From Neocallimastix lanati (nom. inval.) (Eukaryota; Neocallimastigomycota; Neocallimastigomycetes; Neocallimastigales; Neocallimastigaceae): DNA of 64,000 nucleotides. Both the position numbers and the translations under genes were made by a program. The stretch covers positions 390,001 through 454,000 of the forward strand of contig JACVTC010000089.1 in the NCBI GenBank assembly GCA_016946835.1, written 5' to 3'. Below, one piece after another: positions 1 to 12,254 of this stretch. Positions within the stretch are counted from its first letter, which is position 1. Every line of letters starts with the position of its first letter. The notes beneath the pieces are model-generated. The model ran no database searches. It was not told the DNA's origin and saw nothing but the letters and a program-made list of their open reading frames with translations.

Positions 1-30
1 ATATAATATTAATTATATATTTTTATTTAC

Positions 31-1252
31 TTCTAAAGATTCGTAAAAATCACCAACTTCACATAAATCATTTAAGAATTTGTTAATTCTAGTTTTATTT
101 TGTTCAACAAATGGATTAAGAGAAAGCATATAACTTTCTTTTGAATATGTTGGTTTATTTGCAAGATTTTGTAATAATTTAGCAACTAATGTTAAAGTAC
201 GACGTGGATTTGGTGATATTTTTGATTCAGATAACATGCATGCTTGTGGTGTAACAATTGCAGGATTAATAAATCTTAAAAAGAAGAAACCGCCAATTAA
301 AGAACAAATATTAAAATCTGTTGCATCCGGGTACTTTCTCTATATTATAATAATTAATATTAATAATTTATTATTATATTAAAAGATATAAATTTATAAA
401 TATAAATATATATATATATATTTATATTTATAAATATATATATAAATATATATAATATATTATATTTTAAATATTTATTCTTAGAATTTTACCTTTGTTA
501 AAGATCGAATTTGTTTACAAATCCAACGAATACCGTATGGAACTTGATTAATAGATGAAATAATAGTTGAAAGGAAGGAACCTGTAATTTCCATCAACAT
601 ATTCAATCTTGGTGCAATAATAGCTTGAACATCAGCATTTTCTTGTGCTACCTCTTGAGTAATACCTTTTGGTAAATCGCATGGTTTTCCTGTTTCTTCT
701 TCAATGTCTTTTATCATTTGTTCATAAACTTTTAATGGATTAATTTCTAAATCCAAATCTTTATGTTCAATTAAATTATTAATTTTTTCAAATAAAACAT
801 TCTTTATATATGTTTGACCTGGTCCACGACGAGTATAGGTAGTCATCATTCTTGAAACTGGGGTATTTGCACGTAATAAACTACCAAAATCAGTTGCTGA
901 ATCAAACTGAGCAGATAATACATTTTGAAACATAGTCAAAAGAAGATATTCTTCACGGGATTCATATTGATTACCATAAAGTGTAAACATTACAGTTTGT
1001 AAAAGTGTATCAATTTCAGATAAAGAAACTAAACGAGTAAGCATAGCAATATGTTTTGGTTCTGATTGTAATAAGAAGAATAAATTACCATATAATTGTC
1101 TTTTACGATCATCTGGTATAGTACCAAGAGTATTGTCAACTTCGTCCAAACGACTAGCTACTTCTTGTTGCTTTATAAATATTTATAAATATTTAAATAT
1201 TAATTATTATAAATTAATAATATATCAATATATATTATATTCTTATGAGTTT

Positions 1253-1286
<34 letters not shown>

Positions 1287-1883
1287 CATATATATATGTA
1301 TTGACCTTGAGAAATATTTCCCATTAATAATGCAATTAATTATCATTCATAACTTTATTAAAAATACTTACCACATCTAAAGCCATTCTATTTTTAATTA
1401 ATAATTTGATACGAGTATCTAAATATCTAACATCTTTTTCTAAAGTGAAATTTCTTTTGGATTGAGCTGAAATTCTAGCCTTTAAATCACGAAGTTTACG
1501 TTGGGCTATCATTTAATATTATAATAATAATAATAAAACCGGAAAAAAAATATTTAATTACAATATATTTTTATTATTATTAGTAGTAGTAGTAGGTAGT
1601 AGTAGTATTAAACTTTCAAGCATATAAATTTCGTTAAAAATTTGTTTTGCTCTTTTTTACCTTTAGTAAGTTCATCATCTATTTCGATATCATTTTCAGC
1701 TACCATTGACCATAATGAAACAACTGAATAGCGTTTATCATTTCTAGCATTATTTGTACCTAATGGAACACCGTACGCAGCTGCTTTATAAGCTGCTTTA
1801 GCAATACTGGATGGTGTATAATTTCTTAAAGATTTATAGCGATTTGCATTTAATTGGTTTGGATCCCTTCTTGATTCTAACAT
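31..1883 (-). CDS. RasGAP / IQGAP-like GTPase-activating protein, 3' end cut by window
   Basis: Ras GTPase-activating protein of the short IQGAP-related (S. pombe Gap1 / Dictyostelium DGAP1) type, expected to stimulate GTP hydrolysis by Ras-like GTPases at the cortex. I read four exons: 1661-1883, 1372-1505, 493-1170 and 31-339, all with GT-AG borders and continuous phase, giving 448 residues before the edge. A Lys/Arg-rich predicted coiled coil (about residues 75-130) precedes the GAP domain. The arginine-finger stretch LLRANT (Arg219) and the second GAP motif [12 protein letters not shown] (Arg367) are both present, so it looks catalytically competent, unlike animal IQGAPs. No calponin-homology or IQ segment is seen upstream. 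The start is the first ATG at 1883; an extra upstream exon cannot be excluded. Another intron begins at 30, and the RasGAP C-terminal domain should lie beyond the window. Intron 1171-1371 carries a 26-base A run. Confidence 0.88.
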
Positions 1884-4621
1884 TTTGTTATGCTCTTATA
1901 ATATTTATTTATATATAACATATTAAAATAATATATAACGGTTTTTACAAAATATAAAATTTGGCCATTAATGTTAATGTATTTATATTTAAATTATTTA
2001 TAATTACTTATATAAATATATTTATATATATATATATTTATTACTTTTAAGGTATTGATAAACTATGAGGTATATATATATTAAATTTCAAATATAATAA
2101 AATTTATAAATTCTATATTACATCTATTAATAGAATGTAAATTTTAGTTTTATATGTTTTTTATAAAAAAAATATATATATATAAAAAAATTTAAATTTA
2201 TTATGTTATTTAATATTTTAGTTTTTTGTTTTTTGTTTTTTTGTATTTCGTATTTCGTATTTCGTACTTTTTTTTTTTTATTAATATTTTATTATTATTG
2301 CTATTGTTTAACTTTTTGCTTTATTACTTTTTACTTCTTGTTTTTTATTTTTTTATCTTTTGTTTTTTATCTTCAATTGTTCAAATTGTTTACTTCTTTT
2401 TTATTGATTTAAGTTTGCTTTTACTTTTTTATTAATATTTATATATATATTATTCTTAATTTTATTTATTGTTATTATGATTTGTTTTATTATTCTATAA
2501 GCAATATTTTATTAATTAATACTTTCTTTTTTTCTATTATTATTTATATTGAATTTTTTTAAAAAAAATAAAATAAAATAATAATAATAATATATTATAT
2601 TACTAAATTAATATTATGTATGATTCTCTTTTTTTTTTTTTTATCTTTATATTTTAAATTTTCTTTTAGTTTACAATGATTAAAATAAATATGATAATAT
2701 TTATTTAATGTCAGTTAAAATTATTTATCTATAATTAAAATGTTACTTTAATTTTTTTTTTATTATTTCACTTATTTTTTCTATCGATAAATAAAACTAT
2801 TAATTATATGTAAACAATTAAAATATAAAAATAAAAATGAATAAAAAATGTTTAAATTAAAAAAAATAAAATAAAATAAAATAAAATAAAAGTACGTCGA
2901 AAAATAATAATAGATAATAATAAAAAAAAATTATAACAATAAAAAACAAAATTTAGAAATACAATGAACTATACATTTTTATTAAAAAAGTATATATATT
3001 AGATTATATTATATAATGGAAAAAGTAATAATTTAAACATTATTAATAATAAATTTTAATAAAGATTTAAACAAAATTGAATATATATTATTATATTTGG
3101 TTATTTATTAATTATTACTATCTATTCATTTATTATTATAATATTTATTTATTTATTATTATATTATTTGTTTATTTATAATTTATATATATATTAAAAA
3201 AAAAAAAAAAAAAAACACTCTGATTTATTAAAAAAATCATCCAATAGTTAAGAATTAAATATAATAAAATAGTTACATGCTATATATTAATATTTATATT
3301 GCAATTGCAATTAATTTTGTTTTTATTAACTATAAAATATATTAATTATAAACTTATGTTAAATAATATAGAATAAAATTTTTAGCATATTATATTATTT
3401 AACATTAGTTAAATTTAAATTTTATATTAAATAAAATGTATATAAATAAAATATATGTAAAATATACATATTTAATTAATATACTCTTAATATGATTCTT
3501 AATATGATGGATGATGATTAAAAAAAATCTTAAATTTTATTATATAATAATCTAAAAATTTAATATAATAATATATTAATTTTTAATATATTAAATCACT
3601 TTAGTTAAATTAAAGATATTAATATTCAAAACTTTATATTAATATTTGTGTATTTATATATTTATTATATATTACATTAGCTTAATATTTTTTTGTTTTT
3701 GTTTTTATTTTTTTTTTCTTGTTAATTTTAAAACATGTCTTTTTTTTTAATATATTAATATACAATGTACATTATTCAATAGAAATGTGTAATGTGTGTA
3801 ATATTTAGTAATTAATATATATTATATAATATACAGTATAAATGAAAATATAAGATGTATAATGAATAACATATAAAATATAATATACAAAATAAAATTT
3901 AGATTTTTTTTTTTTTTACTATAAACCATTTTTTTTTGTTACTATTTTTCAATTCTTGTTATTTTTCAATTTTTTTTCTGTTTTTTGAAATAAAAAATTT
4001 TATTTAATAATAATAATATAAAATGATATTAACGATCATCACATTAACATAAGTCTTTTCAAAATTTTTAAATTAAATGAAAAAAAATGAAAAATGAAAA
4101 ACATGTAATAAAAAAAATAAAAAGAAGAAGAAGTTCTAAACTAATTTAAATATATATTAAATTTAAAGTATTTTTAAGTATTTTCACACATCCAATATCG
4201 TTCATAATTAAATTTAAATTCAAAAATAAAGAAATTTTCATACATTAGATGTAATTAGATTATAATAAATATTCAATAATATATTATTATATATATATTT
4301 TTTATTGATTTTTTATATTAATTTATAATGTTTCCATTGCTTGTATTTAACAATGTATTAAACCATTTTTTGCCAAAGTAAAATAGTCATCAATATTTTT
4401 TATAATTAAAGATTAATTAAATGTTTCATCCTCAGATTAATATATAATTATTATTTTTATAATAAAAAAAAAATTTTTTTATAATATTTATATATGTATA
4501 TACATTTTATAGTATAATAATTAATAAAAATTATTATAATAAATATAATAAATAAATTGAAAAATTACTAATAAACATATATATTAAATAAGTAATAAAT
4601 AAAAAAAATAAAATAAAAATC

Positions 4622-4668
<47 letters not shown>

Positions 4669-5574
4669 ATAGAATAACTCTTAATTTGGATGTACTACTT
4701 CATTTGAATTTTCAAAATAAAACATTTTATCATTTATAATATTTATTAATTATAATAATTTTTGATTTAATAAAATTTAAATAAAAAAAAAAAAAAAAAT
4801 TGATTTAAAAAAAAAAAAAAATTATAATTTAAAAAAAAAAAAATTAAAAATCATAACAGTTAAAAAATTTTAAAATTATAAATGATACGATATTTTTATT
4901 AAACATCAATATCAATATTTATTTTATTTTATTTGGACGATAACAGTAGGGAATAATTGACAAAATAATATATTCTAATATTAAATAGAATAATACACAC
5001 ACAATAATAATATTCACACTTTAATATTTAGTTTATTTAGTTTATTTATTTATTATCATTCATCAATAAAAATACATCATCAATATAAATATTTGTTAAC
5101 TAGTTAAAATATAATTAATTACTAAAATCTCTTATGTTATTAATGTAAACTAAATATAAAACTATACTAAACTATACTAATAAACATGTTTATAGGTTAA
5201 ATTATTAATAAAACTAAATTAATATTAATAAAAGAACCATTCTTTAAACTATTATTATTTACTAACTATATATAATATTATTAATTTATTATTAACCAAT
5301 AAGATCTCATCAAATAATTTCTTGTTAAGATAATAACTGAATTTCCATTTAATTCAATTTCAATTTCAATTTCAATTTCAATAATAAATTATTTGAATTT
5401 CAATATTAATAATTAATAATATAATAATTATTATTAAAATATTTAGGAAATAGTCTAGGCCAACTAATTGACTAAATATTATTAACATATTGAAATTAAT
5501 ATATAAAATTTACTACTAACAATATGTTTTAAACAAGAATAAATTTAAATTATTAATTAATTACTATAATTTGG
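1884..5574. other. AT-rich intergenic region
   Basis: About 3.7 kb with no supportable gene. Open frames at 2203-2435 are translations of T-rich sequence and look spurious. The stretch holds A/T homopolymers, including 45 T at 4623-4667. I see no repeats with GC-rich ends and no RNA gene. Confidence 0.7.
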
Positions 5575-5700
5575 CATCTTGACCTAATCGTTAAGACCAA
5601 ATTAACTCAACTTTGACAATTTCTTGTAAAATTTTTTGTAGGTAGGTAAGATTCTTGCCATATCTTTCCTAGTTTGGGTTAAATTGGTCAGGTCAAGATG
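5575..5700. mobile_element. Small foldback/MITE-like element (126 bp)
   Basis: The outer ten bases CATCTTGACC (5575-5584) recur inverted as GGTCAAGATG (5691-5700). Similarity continues inward: a GACCAA-TTAAC-CAA core follows on both arms, offset by about nine bases. The block is clearly richer in GC than its surroundings. No target duplication is obvious, so the class is unknown. A structured RNA is an alternative. Confidence 0.45.
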
Positions 5701-6634
5701 TTTTTTATTAATTATAACAATTTAATTAAATTTAAATAATAAATAACACACACAGAGTTTTATAATTAAGATTTCAATATTTAAGATTTATGTTTTATTA
5801 GAACTTTATTTAATATATATTTTAATAATAAAATTTTAACTAAGATTAATATAAAGAATTATTTACTGTTATAATTAATTCATTAACTTTAAGTTAACAC
5901 ATTAAATTAAATTAATAATCTTACAAAGAATTCAAAATATGGAATTTCAAATCCTTTTTATACTAAACTAAAATAATAATTAACAATATAATTAAATAAT
6001 ACATTCTAATCTTAATATATTCATACATGTATATAAACTATATAAAATATAATAATAAAATAATATTGATAAGAATCTTTCAATAAAATAACTATATAAT
6101 TATTCATAAAACAATTTAATAATAAAACTAATTTAATAGTCAAATATAAATTAAAATAAAATAAAATATTAAAACTAATTAAAAATTCTCTTTCGGAAAT
6201 CTTTAGAATGATAAAGAATTCCTTAGAATCTTTTATTAATAATTGAATAAAATATATAATAATAAAATATATAAAACTTATAAACTTATTTAAAATATTA
6301 TAAAACTATTACTAATAACTAATTCTGTATTTTTAATTAATAATACAAATTAATAATATAATTTCCAAGTTAAAATATTTATCTAATATAAATTTCTTAT
6401 TAATAATTTAGGGTCTTAAATAATTAAATTATATTTTTATATTTAAATATCTTTAAAGTCCAATATCCGTTATATTAGTTGTCCAATAAGGTTGATTTTA
6501 ACATATGTTGTAGTTCTCGTCCGTGGCTTTTAAATGGATATATTTTAGAGGGAAATATCCATTATTTGTTGAGTTATCGTTGTTTTTCTTCATGTTATTT
6601 TTATCAATTTCTTAAGGGTTAAATTAAATTAAAT
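5701..6634. other. AT-rich intergenic region
   Basis: No gene seen. A slightly GC-richer patch at about 6470-6600 has no open frame or repeat I can name. Confidence 0.6.
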
Positions 6635-7434
6635 TATCTTTAAGGGTGTGGGCATTTCGCCAAGTTGCATTTCGCCAAGTTGATAATTATTAAATAAATA
6701 AATAAATAAATAAATAAATTAAATATTTTTAATATTGATGTATTTATATTTTTGAAGTAAATATTTAAATATTAAAAATTTTTTTCATATATAAATAGCT
6801 TTACAAATATCTGTTTAAATAAATAATAATTAAATAAAAAAATAATAATAATAAAATAAACAATATAGTAATATAATTAATAAAAAAAATAATAATATAA
6901 ACAGTATTGCTATAATTATAAAAGGATTGTCATTAATAATAATAATGACGATTAAATTATAAATAATATTATTATTATTTACAAATATATATATAAATGA
7001 ATTAATAAAAATAATATTTACCTACTTAAGAAAAATGTAAAAAGTTTTTCTTATAGTATTTTACAAATTAATAATAAATAATATATAATAAATAATAAGT
7101 AAATAATATAAACTGTAGCAATAATTACAGAAACATCAATAATAATATTTTTATAATAACGATGAAAATTATACTAGTTATTAAATATAAAAATAAATAT
7201 AAAATTATAATATAAAAATTTTTATACTTTATATAATAAAAAATATAATAAACTTATAAATACTTTATATTTATCCAGTTACTCTAAAAAAAGGAATTAT
7301 TTAAAATATAGAAGAATTAAAAAATAAAATTTAGATAATTAATCTTCATTTAAAGTATATATAATTAAAAATATATATTATTAAAATTAATCATTAGAAT
7401 ATTTAATTAGAAACTTTTATTAAAAAAAAAAAAG

Positions 7435-8862
7435 ATGGAGAAAAATCTAGAAATTGAAATAAGCAAAACTAATAGAGGAAAAGAACAAATTATTTTAAAC
7501 AGAAAATAAAAGTTTAATCTTTCATCCAAAAGGAAAGACAATTCAAAAAAATATAAATGTACAGAATATAAAACATTAAATCAATGTCCATCTTTCATTA
7601 TTTTAAATAATGAGAATCAAATCTTAGAATATGATGACTCATATAATCATCTTGAAAATAAATTTGAAGCAGCTAAATCAATTGTAAAAAATAAAATTAA
7701 AGATGAAATTTCAAAAAGTTCAATTCCTTTTAATGTAAATATAAAACGTACATATGATGAAATTTCTCAAGGTATGGGTCTTATATGTCCAGGATATAAT
7801 TCAATTAAATCCCAAGTAACAATAAGTAGAAGAAAACAACTACCTCCTGATATAACAACATTTGATGAAATTCCCAATGAATCAAAATATTATAAAACAA
7901 AAAGGGATGAAAATTTTATGATATTCAAAAATAATGATTTAATTGTTTTTCAATCTCCATTCCAAACAGAATTATTTTCTAAAAATAAACATACTTTTGC
8001 GGATGGCACATTTTATATTGCACCTATATTTAGGTATCAAGTATTCATAACTAGAACCTATGTTACAGAATTAAATTGTTTTTACACTACTTCCTTTTCT
8101 ATATTAAAAAATAAAAAGCAAACAACTTATGAAATATTATTTGAAGAAATAAAAAAAAATTCTAGTAAATATAATAGTATTGAAATTACACCAAAAATAT
8201 TTCATTGCGATTTTGAAAAAGCTGTATCTAATGCTGCACAAAAAGTTTGTATTAATGCAAATATTAAATACTGTATATGACATTTTAAATGAGCATTAGA
8301 AATTAAAAAAAAAGAATTATGTGGTAATAAAGTAGAAAAAATAAAAGATTTATATATTTATTATAATAATATTTCGAACTTTCCTTTCATTAATCCTGAA
8401 TATATATATGATATATATAGTAAAATAAAAAGTGAGTGCCAAGAACATAATTATGTTCAATTTTTAGAATTTTTAGAATATTTTAAAAAAACTTATTTAA
8501 TTAACTTTGAAACTGAAAATTGGAATTATTATGATAATATTGAACATATTACAAATAATGTTTCAGAAACTTTTAATAAATACTTAAAAAAATTATTTGC
8601 AAAAAAACCAACTTTTTTTCAATTACTATCAGAATTGCAAAAAGAAGAATCAAAATATTACATTGATACGAAAGGAGAACTACTGGAATTTTAAGAAATA
8701 AAAAACAAAAAAAAATTAATAAGAACTGAGGAAATTAAAGCTTTGGTTAAATATTACAAAAATATGGAAATTCTATTAAAAAAAAAGGAAAGTGTTAGAA
8801 ATGATTTCATTGAATTATGGTTGAAATGCTTAAATTATTTAAATATAAAAATTATTGATTAA
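7435..8862 (+). pseudogene. MULE transposase with N-terminal FLYWCH finger, decayed
   Basis: One reading frame runs from the ATG at 7435 to about 8862 (roughly 475 codons) with no frameshift seen. It is broken by stops at 7507 (TAA), 8278 (TGA), 8290 (TGA) and about 8692 (TAA). The N-terminus has a FLYWCH-like zinc finger (YKCTEYKTLNQCPS, then a YNHLE remnant; the final His of the H-x-H pair is lost). The transposase core has likely acidic residues in FADGTFYIAP, FHCDFEKA and NNVSETFN, the pattern of the MULE DDE domain. The stop at 8278 replaces the Trp of the C-x-W-H motif. The longest uninterrupted piece is 7774-8280. The reading is supported by two other copies at 35 and 46 kb. Confidence 0.8.
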
Positions 8863-8921
8863 ATAATAAATTATTAAGAAATGACAGAAAATTGACCAAA
8901 TGAATTCTGTCATATATAATA

Positions 8922-9475
8922 ATAATTTTTTAATAGTAAAATTATTTTAAAAAGAGAATAAATGAATAATTATTAAAGTATTTTTAATCTTTATTAGATT
9001 AGGTTAGCTTAAGATCATTAAAATATATTTTTATGATAAAATATTATTATTTTAAAAATATATTTTTATAATTATAATATTGTTATAATATTATTTTCAA
9101 AATATTAAAATATATCTTTATAATTAAATATATTTTTATAATTAAATATTTTAAATAATTATTTTATTATTATTTTACGAAATATTAAAATATATAATAA
9201 TAATTTTTTTAATAGTAAAAATCATTTTAAAAAGATAATAAATGAATAAATACAATAATTATTAAAGTATTTTTAATCTTTATTAGATTAGGTTAGCTTA
9301 AGAACATTAAAATTTATTTTTATGATAAAATATTATTATTTTAAAAATATATTTTTATAATTAAAATATTGTTATAATATTATTTTTTTACAAAATATTA
9401 AAATATATCTTTATAATTAAATTTATTTTTATAATTAAATATTATTAATAATTATTTTATTTTAAAAAATATCTA
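8922..9475. repeat. Tandem duplication, 289-bp period, inside the MULE
   Basis: Two adjacent diverged copies of one AT-rich block; the landmark AGATTAGGTTAGCTTAAG recurs at a spacing of 289 bases. The same doubled block, with the same spacing, is present in the 1601-bp element (landmarks at about 37099 and 37388), so the duplication predates the split between the two. Confidence 0.75.
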
Positions 9476-9655
9476 TAATTAATTATAAAATATAATAAAA
9501 ACAAGTTTAAAAAAATTATTTTGAATTTTTATTTATTTAAAAAAATTATTTTGAATTTTTATTTATTTATTCATTTATTTATATCAATAAGCCACTTGTC
9601 GAAATGCAACTTGGGGAAATGCAATCTGGGGAAATGCAACACTCCCTATCTTTAA

Positions 9656-10404
9656 TAATTAAGTCCAAACCCTTTGGTTTCTAATTCTTTAATGTTTCTA
9701 ATATTTATTTTTATAATTAAAATCGAATTAAAATAATTTTTGTCAATAACTAAATTAAAATTCAATTGATCTAATAGTGAATTTTAACTTCAAATCCACT
9801 AGTATTCGTGACATTTCTAACCTAAATTTCACTAAATTATGGTATTTATGGTGGTACCGTATCATAAATGGTACGTTATTTTTATATATTGTACCTTTTA
9901 TATGATTTGGGGAAAGTAAGTTGTAAAATTATAAAATAATATATTCTAATAAAAGAAATAAATAAAAAAATTATAAAACAAAATTAATAAAGTTTTAATA
10001 AATAATGTTGTGTTACTTTTAAGTCTTTATTTTATTTATAAGTTTTGTTCTTTAAATAAGTACATATAATTTTATTATAACTTTATTATATCTTTAAATT
10101 TATATTTTAATAATAATATTAACCAAAATATCCTAAATATTTATTCACCCGAATAAATATTTTATAATTCCTATTCTAACTATTATATTCCTTAAAGATA
10201 TTAGATTATTAAGTTCCTCTTTTGTTAATATTTTATCTTTTACTTATTTTTATACCTATAATTTATCTTAATTCTTATTGGTTATCTATTAATTAAAATT
10301 ATTTTTATTAATATTATATTTTTATATACTAATTAAACCTTATACCTATTATAATAAAATAACTAAAGAATTATTTTTTTTCTAATATTTTTAATAATTT
10401 ATTC
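9656..10404. other. AT-rich region with an 11-bp inverted pair
   Basis: No gene seen. ATGGTACGTTA near 9877 has an exact inverted match, TAACGTACCAT, near 10417, just inside the next GC-rich block. Nothing else marks an element. Confidence 0.4.
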
Positions 10405-11370
10405 TATTTTTGTGAGTAACGTACCATAAAGTGTCGTTTCAGGTTCTATCCTGGCTGTTAAGGCGTTGCGTCTTATAGCATTTTCCTGAACAAAGGTTTT
10501 ACGGTAGATGGTGGTTAGGGTTAACAGGTAAGTATATCCGGGAGAGTTGCATTTCCCCAAATTGCATTTCGCCAGGTTGCATTTCGCCAAGTGGCGTATT
10601 AAAAAAATGTGGCATTTCGCCAAGTTGCATTTCGCCAAGTTGAAAATTATTAAATAAATAAATAAATCAATAAATAAAATTAATTATCATTAATATCGCA
10701 TAAAAACAATTTTAAAAAAAATATATTTTGAATTAATATTTATTTATTTATTCATTTATTTATATCAATACTCTACTTGTCGAAATGCAACCTGGCGAAA
10801 AGCAACTTGGGGAAATGTAACTTGGGGAATTGCAACATTTTAATACTACGCCACTTGGCGAAATGCAATTTGGCGAAATGCCCCACACCCAGTATATCCC
10901 CTTCCCCTTATATATAATATTCTTAAAATTCCGGAGTAATATAGACTAGATACTGTCCTAACAGTGGGCCTGAGAGGGTTGCGCTAGTAACTGTCATCAA
11001 TATACTTACGAGGGAATTCCTAGCATATGGGTTCATATGCACGTAGTTAAACTACGAATCAATCTGCTAACTAAATATACTATTACCAAGTGGGGTAGCA
11101 CGTGACTCACTGGGTTAGGTTATTATAGCCTCGCTTATAGGGAGTTAGGCACCGAAAAAGCATTCCGAGAAAAATCGTGCTAGAAAAATCTCAGCAATAA
11201 TATGTATGGTTAGAGCGCCAATGCTGAATTCACAGTAAGGCTGTCCAGTAGGGACTATATCCGCCTGTGCTATAGCACACGAAGTGTTGTGACTACCTTA
11301 ATATTCCCATGCCTTGAGGGGGGCATAGGGCGGTACACACCGGAAATAAAAAAAAAAAAAAAAAAAAAAA
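10405..11370 (+). repeat. GC-rich non-coding block ending in a poly-A tail, class unknown
   Basis: A block far richer in GC than its surroundings, ending in about 26 A at roughly 11346-11371, as a retroposed sequence would. Every frame is closed by stops, so it does not look coding. A weak B-box-like GGTTCTATCC lies near 10442. It was continuous before a 351-bp MULE MITE inserted at 10540; the target duplication AGTATATCC marks the old joint. It could be a SINE, the 3' end of a second LINE family, or a retroposed structured RNA. I cannot choose. Confidence 0.5.
10540..10890. mobile_element. 351-bp MITE of the MULE family with perfect 9-bp target duplication
   Basis: Flanked by AGTATATCC at 10531-10539 and 10891-10899. 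One end starts GGGAGAGTTGCATTTCCCC and the other ends ATGCCCCACACCC, the same termini as the 3-kb element but in opposite orientation. Each end holds a second, inner set of GCATTTCGCC units behind a GTGGCGTA spacer, so the inverted repeats are nested. The centre is AT-rich with no coding capacity. Confidence 0.85.
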
Positions 11371-11573
11371 ATTATAAAGTACATCTAAAGTTAAAAGCGC
11401 CCTATATTCAACTAAACTATTATTAGAGTTTAGTGAATTTAATTTAAGACAGCGTCAAATCAATGAATTAACTCTTTATAAAAACACTAACTTATTCACT
11501 AATAAATTTTAAAAAAAAAAAATAGTAATAATAATAATAATAATTTAATTTTCTTTTTTTTTTTTTCTTATTT

Positions 11574-11695
11574 ATTCTTATTTATTCATTTATTCATTTA
11601 TTCATTTATTTATTCATTTATTCATTTATTCATTTATTCATTCATTTATTCATTTATTATTTATTCATTTATTCATTTATTCATTACATTAAAAT
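11574..11695. repeat. TTTATTCA-type short tandem repeat
   Basis: An array of TTTA/TTCATTTA units, about 120 bp. It may be the expanded tail of the LINE relic next to it. Confidence 0.6.
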
Positions 11696-11749
11696 TTAAA
11701 TATTTATTTTTTTTTTATTAATTTTGTATTTTTTATTATAAAAAAAATT

Positions 11750-12254
11750 TTTTTTGTCCAAATTGAAGATAATGATTTTTTTTTTTTATTTTAAATAGTA
11801 ATGTGAAATAAAACTAATATTCAAAATAAAATGAATAAATAAATTCAGAAAAATGTTCATATGCAATGAACCTCATCTCTAGATTATAATTGAATAATCA
11901 CCGGAAATGATTTGGTTCTTAAACAAAACATCCCATTCCTTTTTTATAATTTAAATTAATAATGTCTTCATCTCTTCCACCAAGAAGGAAGTTACATAAT
12001 CGGTACCACGTCACATAAATATTTAAACACTCATTATTCAGAAAATTACTTAAATTAACACCATTTTTTACCAATTGAACTAATCACTACATTAGTAGTA
12101 ACGATATTATTATTATTTTCACCATCACTAATATTAGTATTTCTATTTTCACTATCATTAATTCTACTTTTATGAATAATATTATTTCTTTTATTAATAT
12201 TATTAATATTATATACTTTGTTACTACTATCAGAATCAGAACTTAGTTCTATAA
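11750..12254 (-). mobile_element. LINE relic: C-terminal coding end and 3' region
   Basis: On the minus strand an Asn-rich stretch (12055-12254) is followed, after small frame changes, by NFLLGGRDEDI and EWDVLFKNQIISGDYS. These match the C-terminus of the intact neighbouring LINE (VFNFLLGGRSINN and EWKDLFKCQMKSGAYS). The following 3' sequence (11755-11885) is shared with 45008-45150, supporting one LINE subfamily. I first took the Asn-rich frame for a host terminal exon because a TTTCTTATAG lies upstream. The NFLLGGR match makes LINE origin far better. Confidence 0.65.

Larger units (their letters stand above)
6644..9646 (+). mobile_element. MULE-type DNA transposon, 3003 bp, with 9-bp target duplication
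   Basis: The element is bounded by a perfect 9-bp direct repeat TATCTTTAA (6635-6643 and 9647-9655), the size Mutator-like elements make. The left end starts GGGTGTGG and carries two copies of a GCATTTCGCCAAGTT-like unit. The right end, read inverted, starts GGGAGTG and carries three related units (GCATTTCCCC, GCATTTCCCC, GCATTTCGAC). Inside is a FLYWCH plus MULE transposase frame with four in-frame stops. The perfect target duplication suggests a fairly recent insertion. The transposase is dead, so it must have been moved by a relative. Confidence 0.85.

Noticed and set aside
2203-2435. Two overlapping 69-codon plus-strand frames rich in Phe/Leu
   Set aside because: They are translations of T-rich sequence in two frames at once; no start context, splice sites or family.
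11300-11345. 18S rRNA-like string (GGGCGGTACACACCGG)
   Set aside because: Only a few bases agree and in the wrong order; flanking sequence does not resemble rRNA.
12055-12254. Possible terminal exon of a host gene, with the LINE in its intron
   Set aside because: The Asn-rich frame is followed by NFLLGGR and EW..LFK..., which match the LINE C-terminus, so it is a LINE relic.
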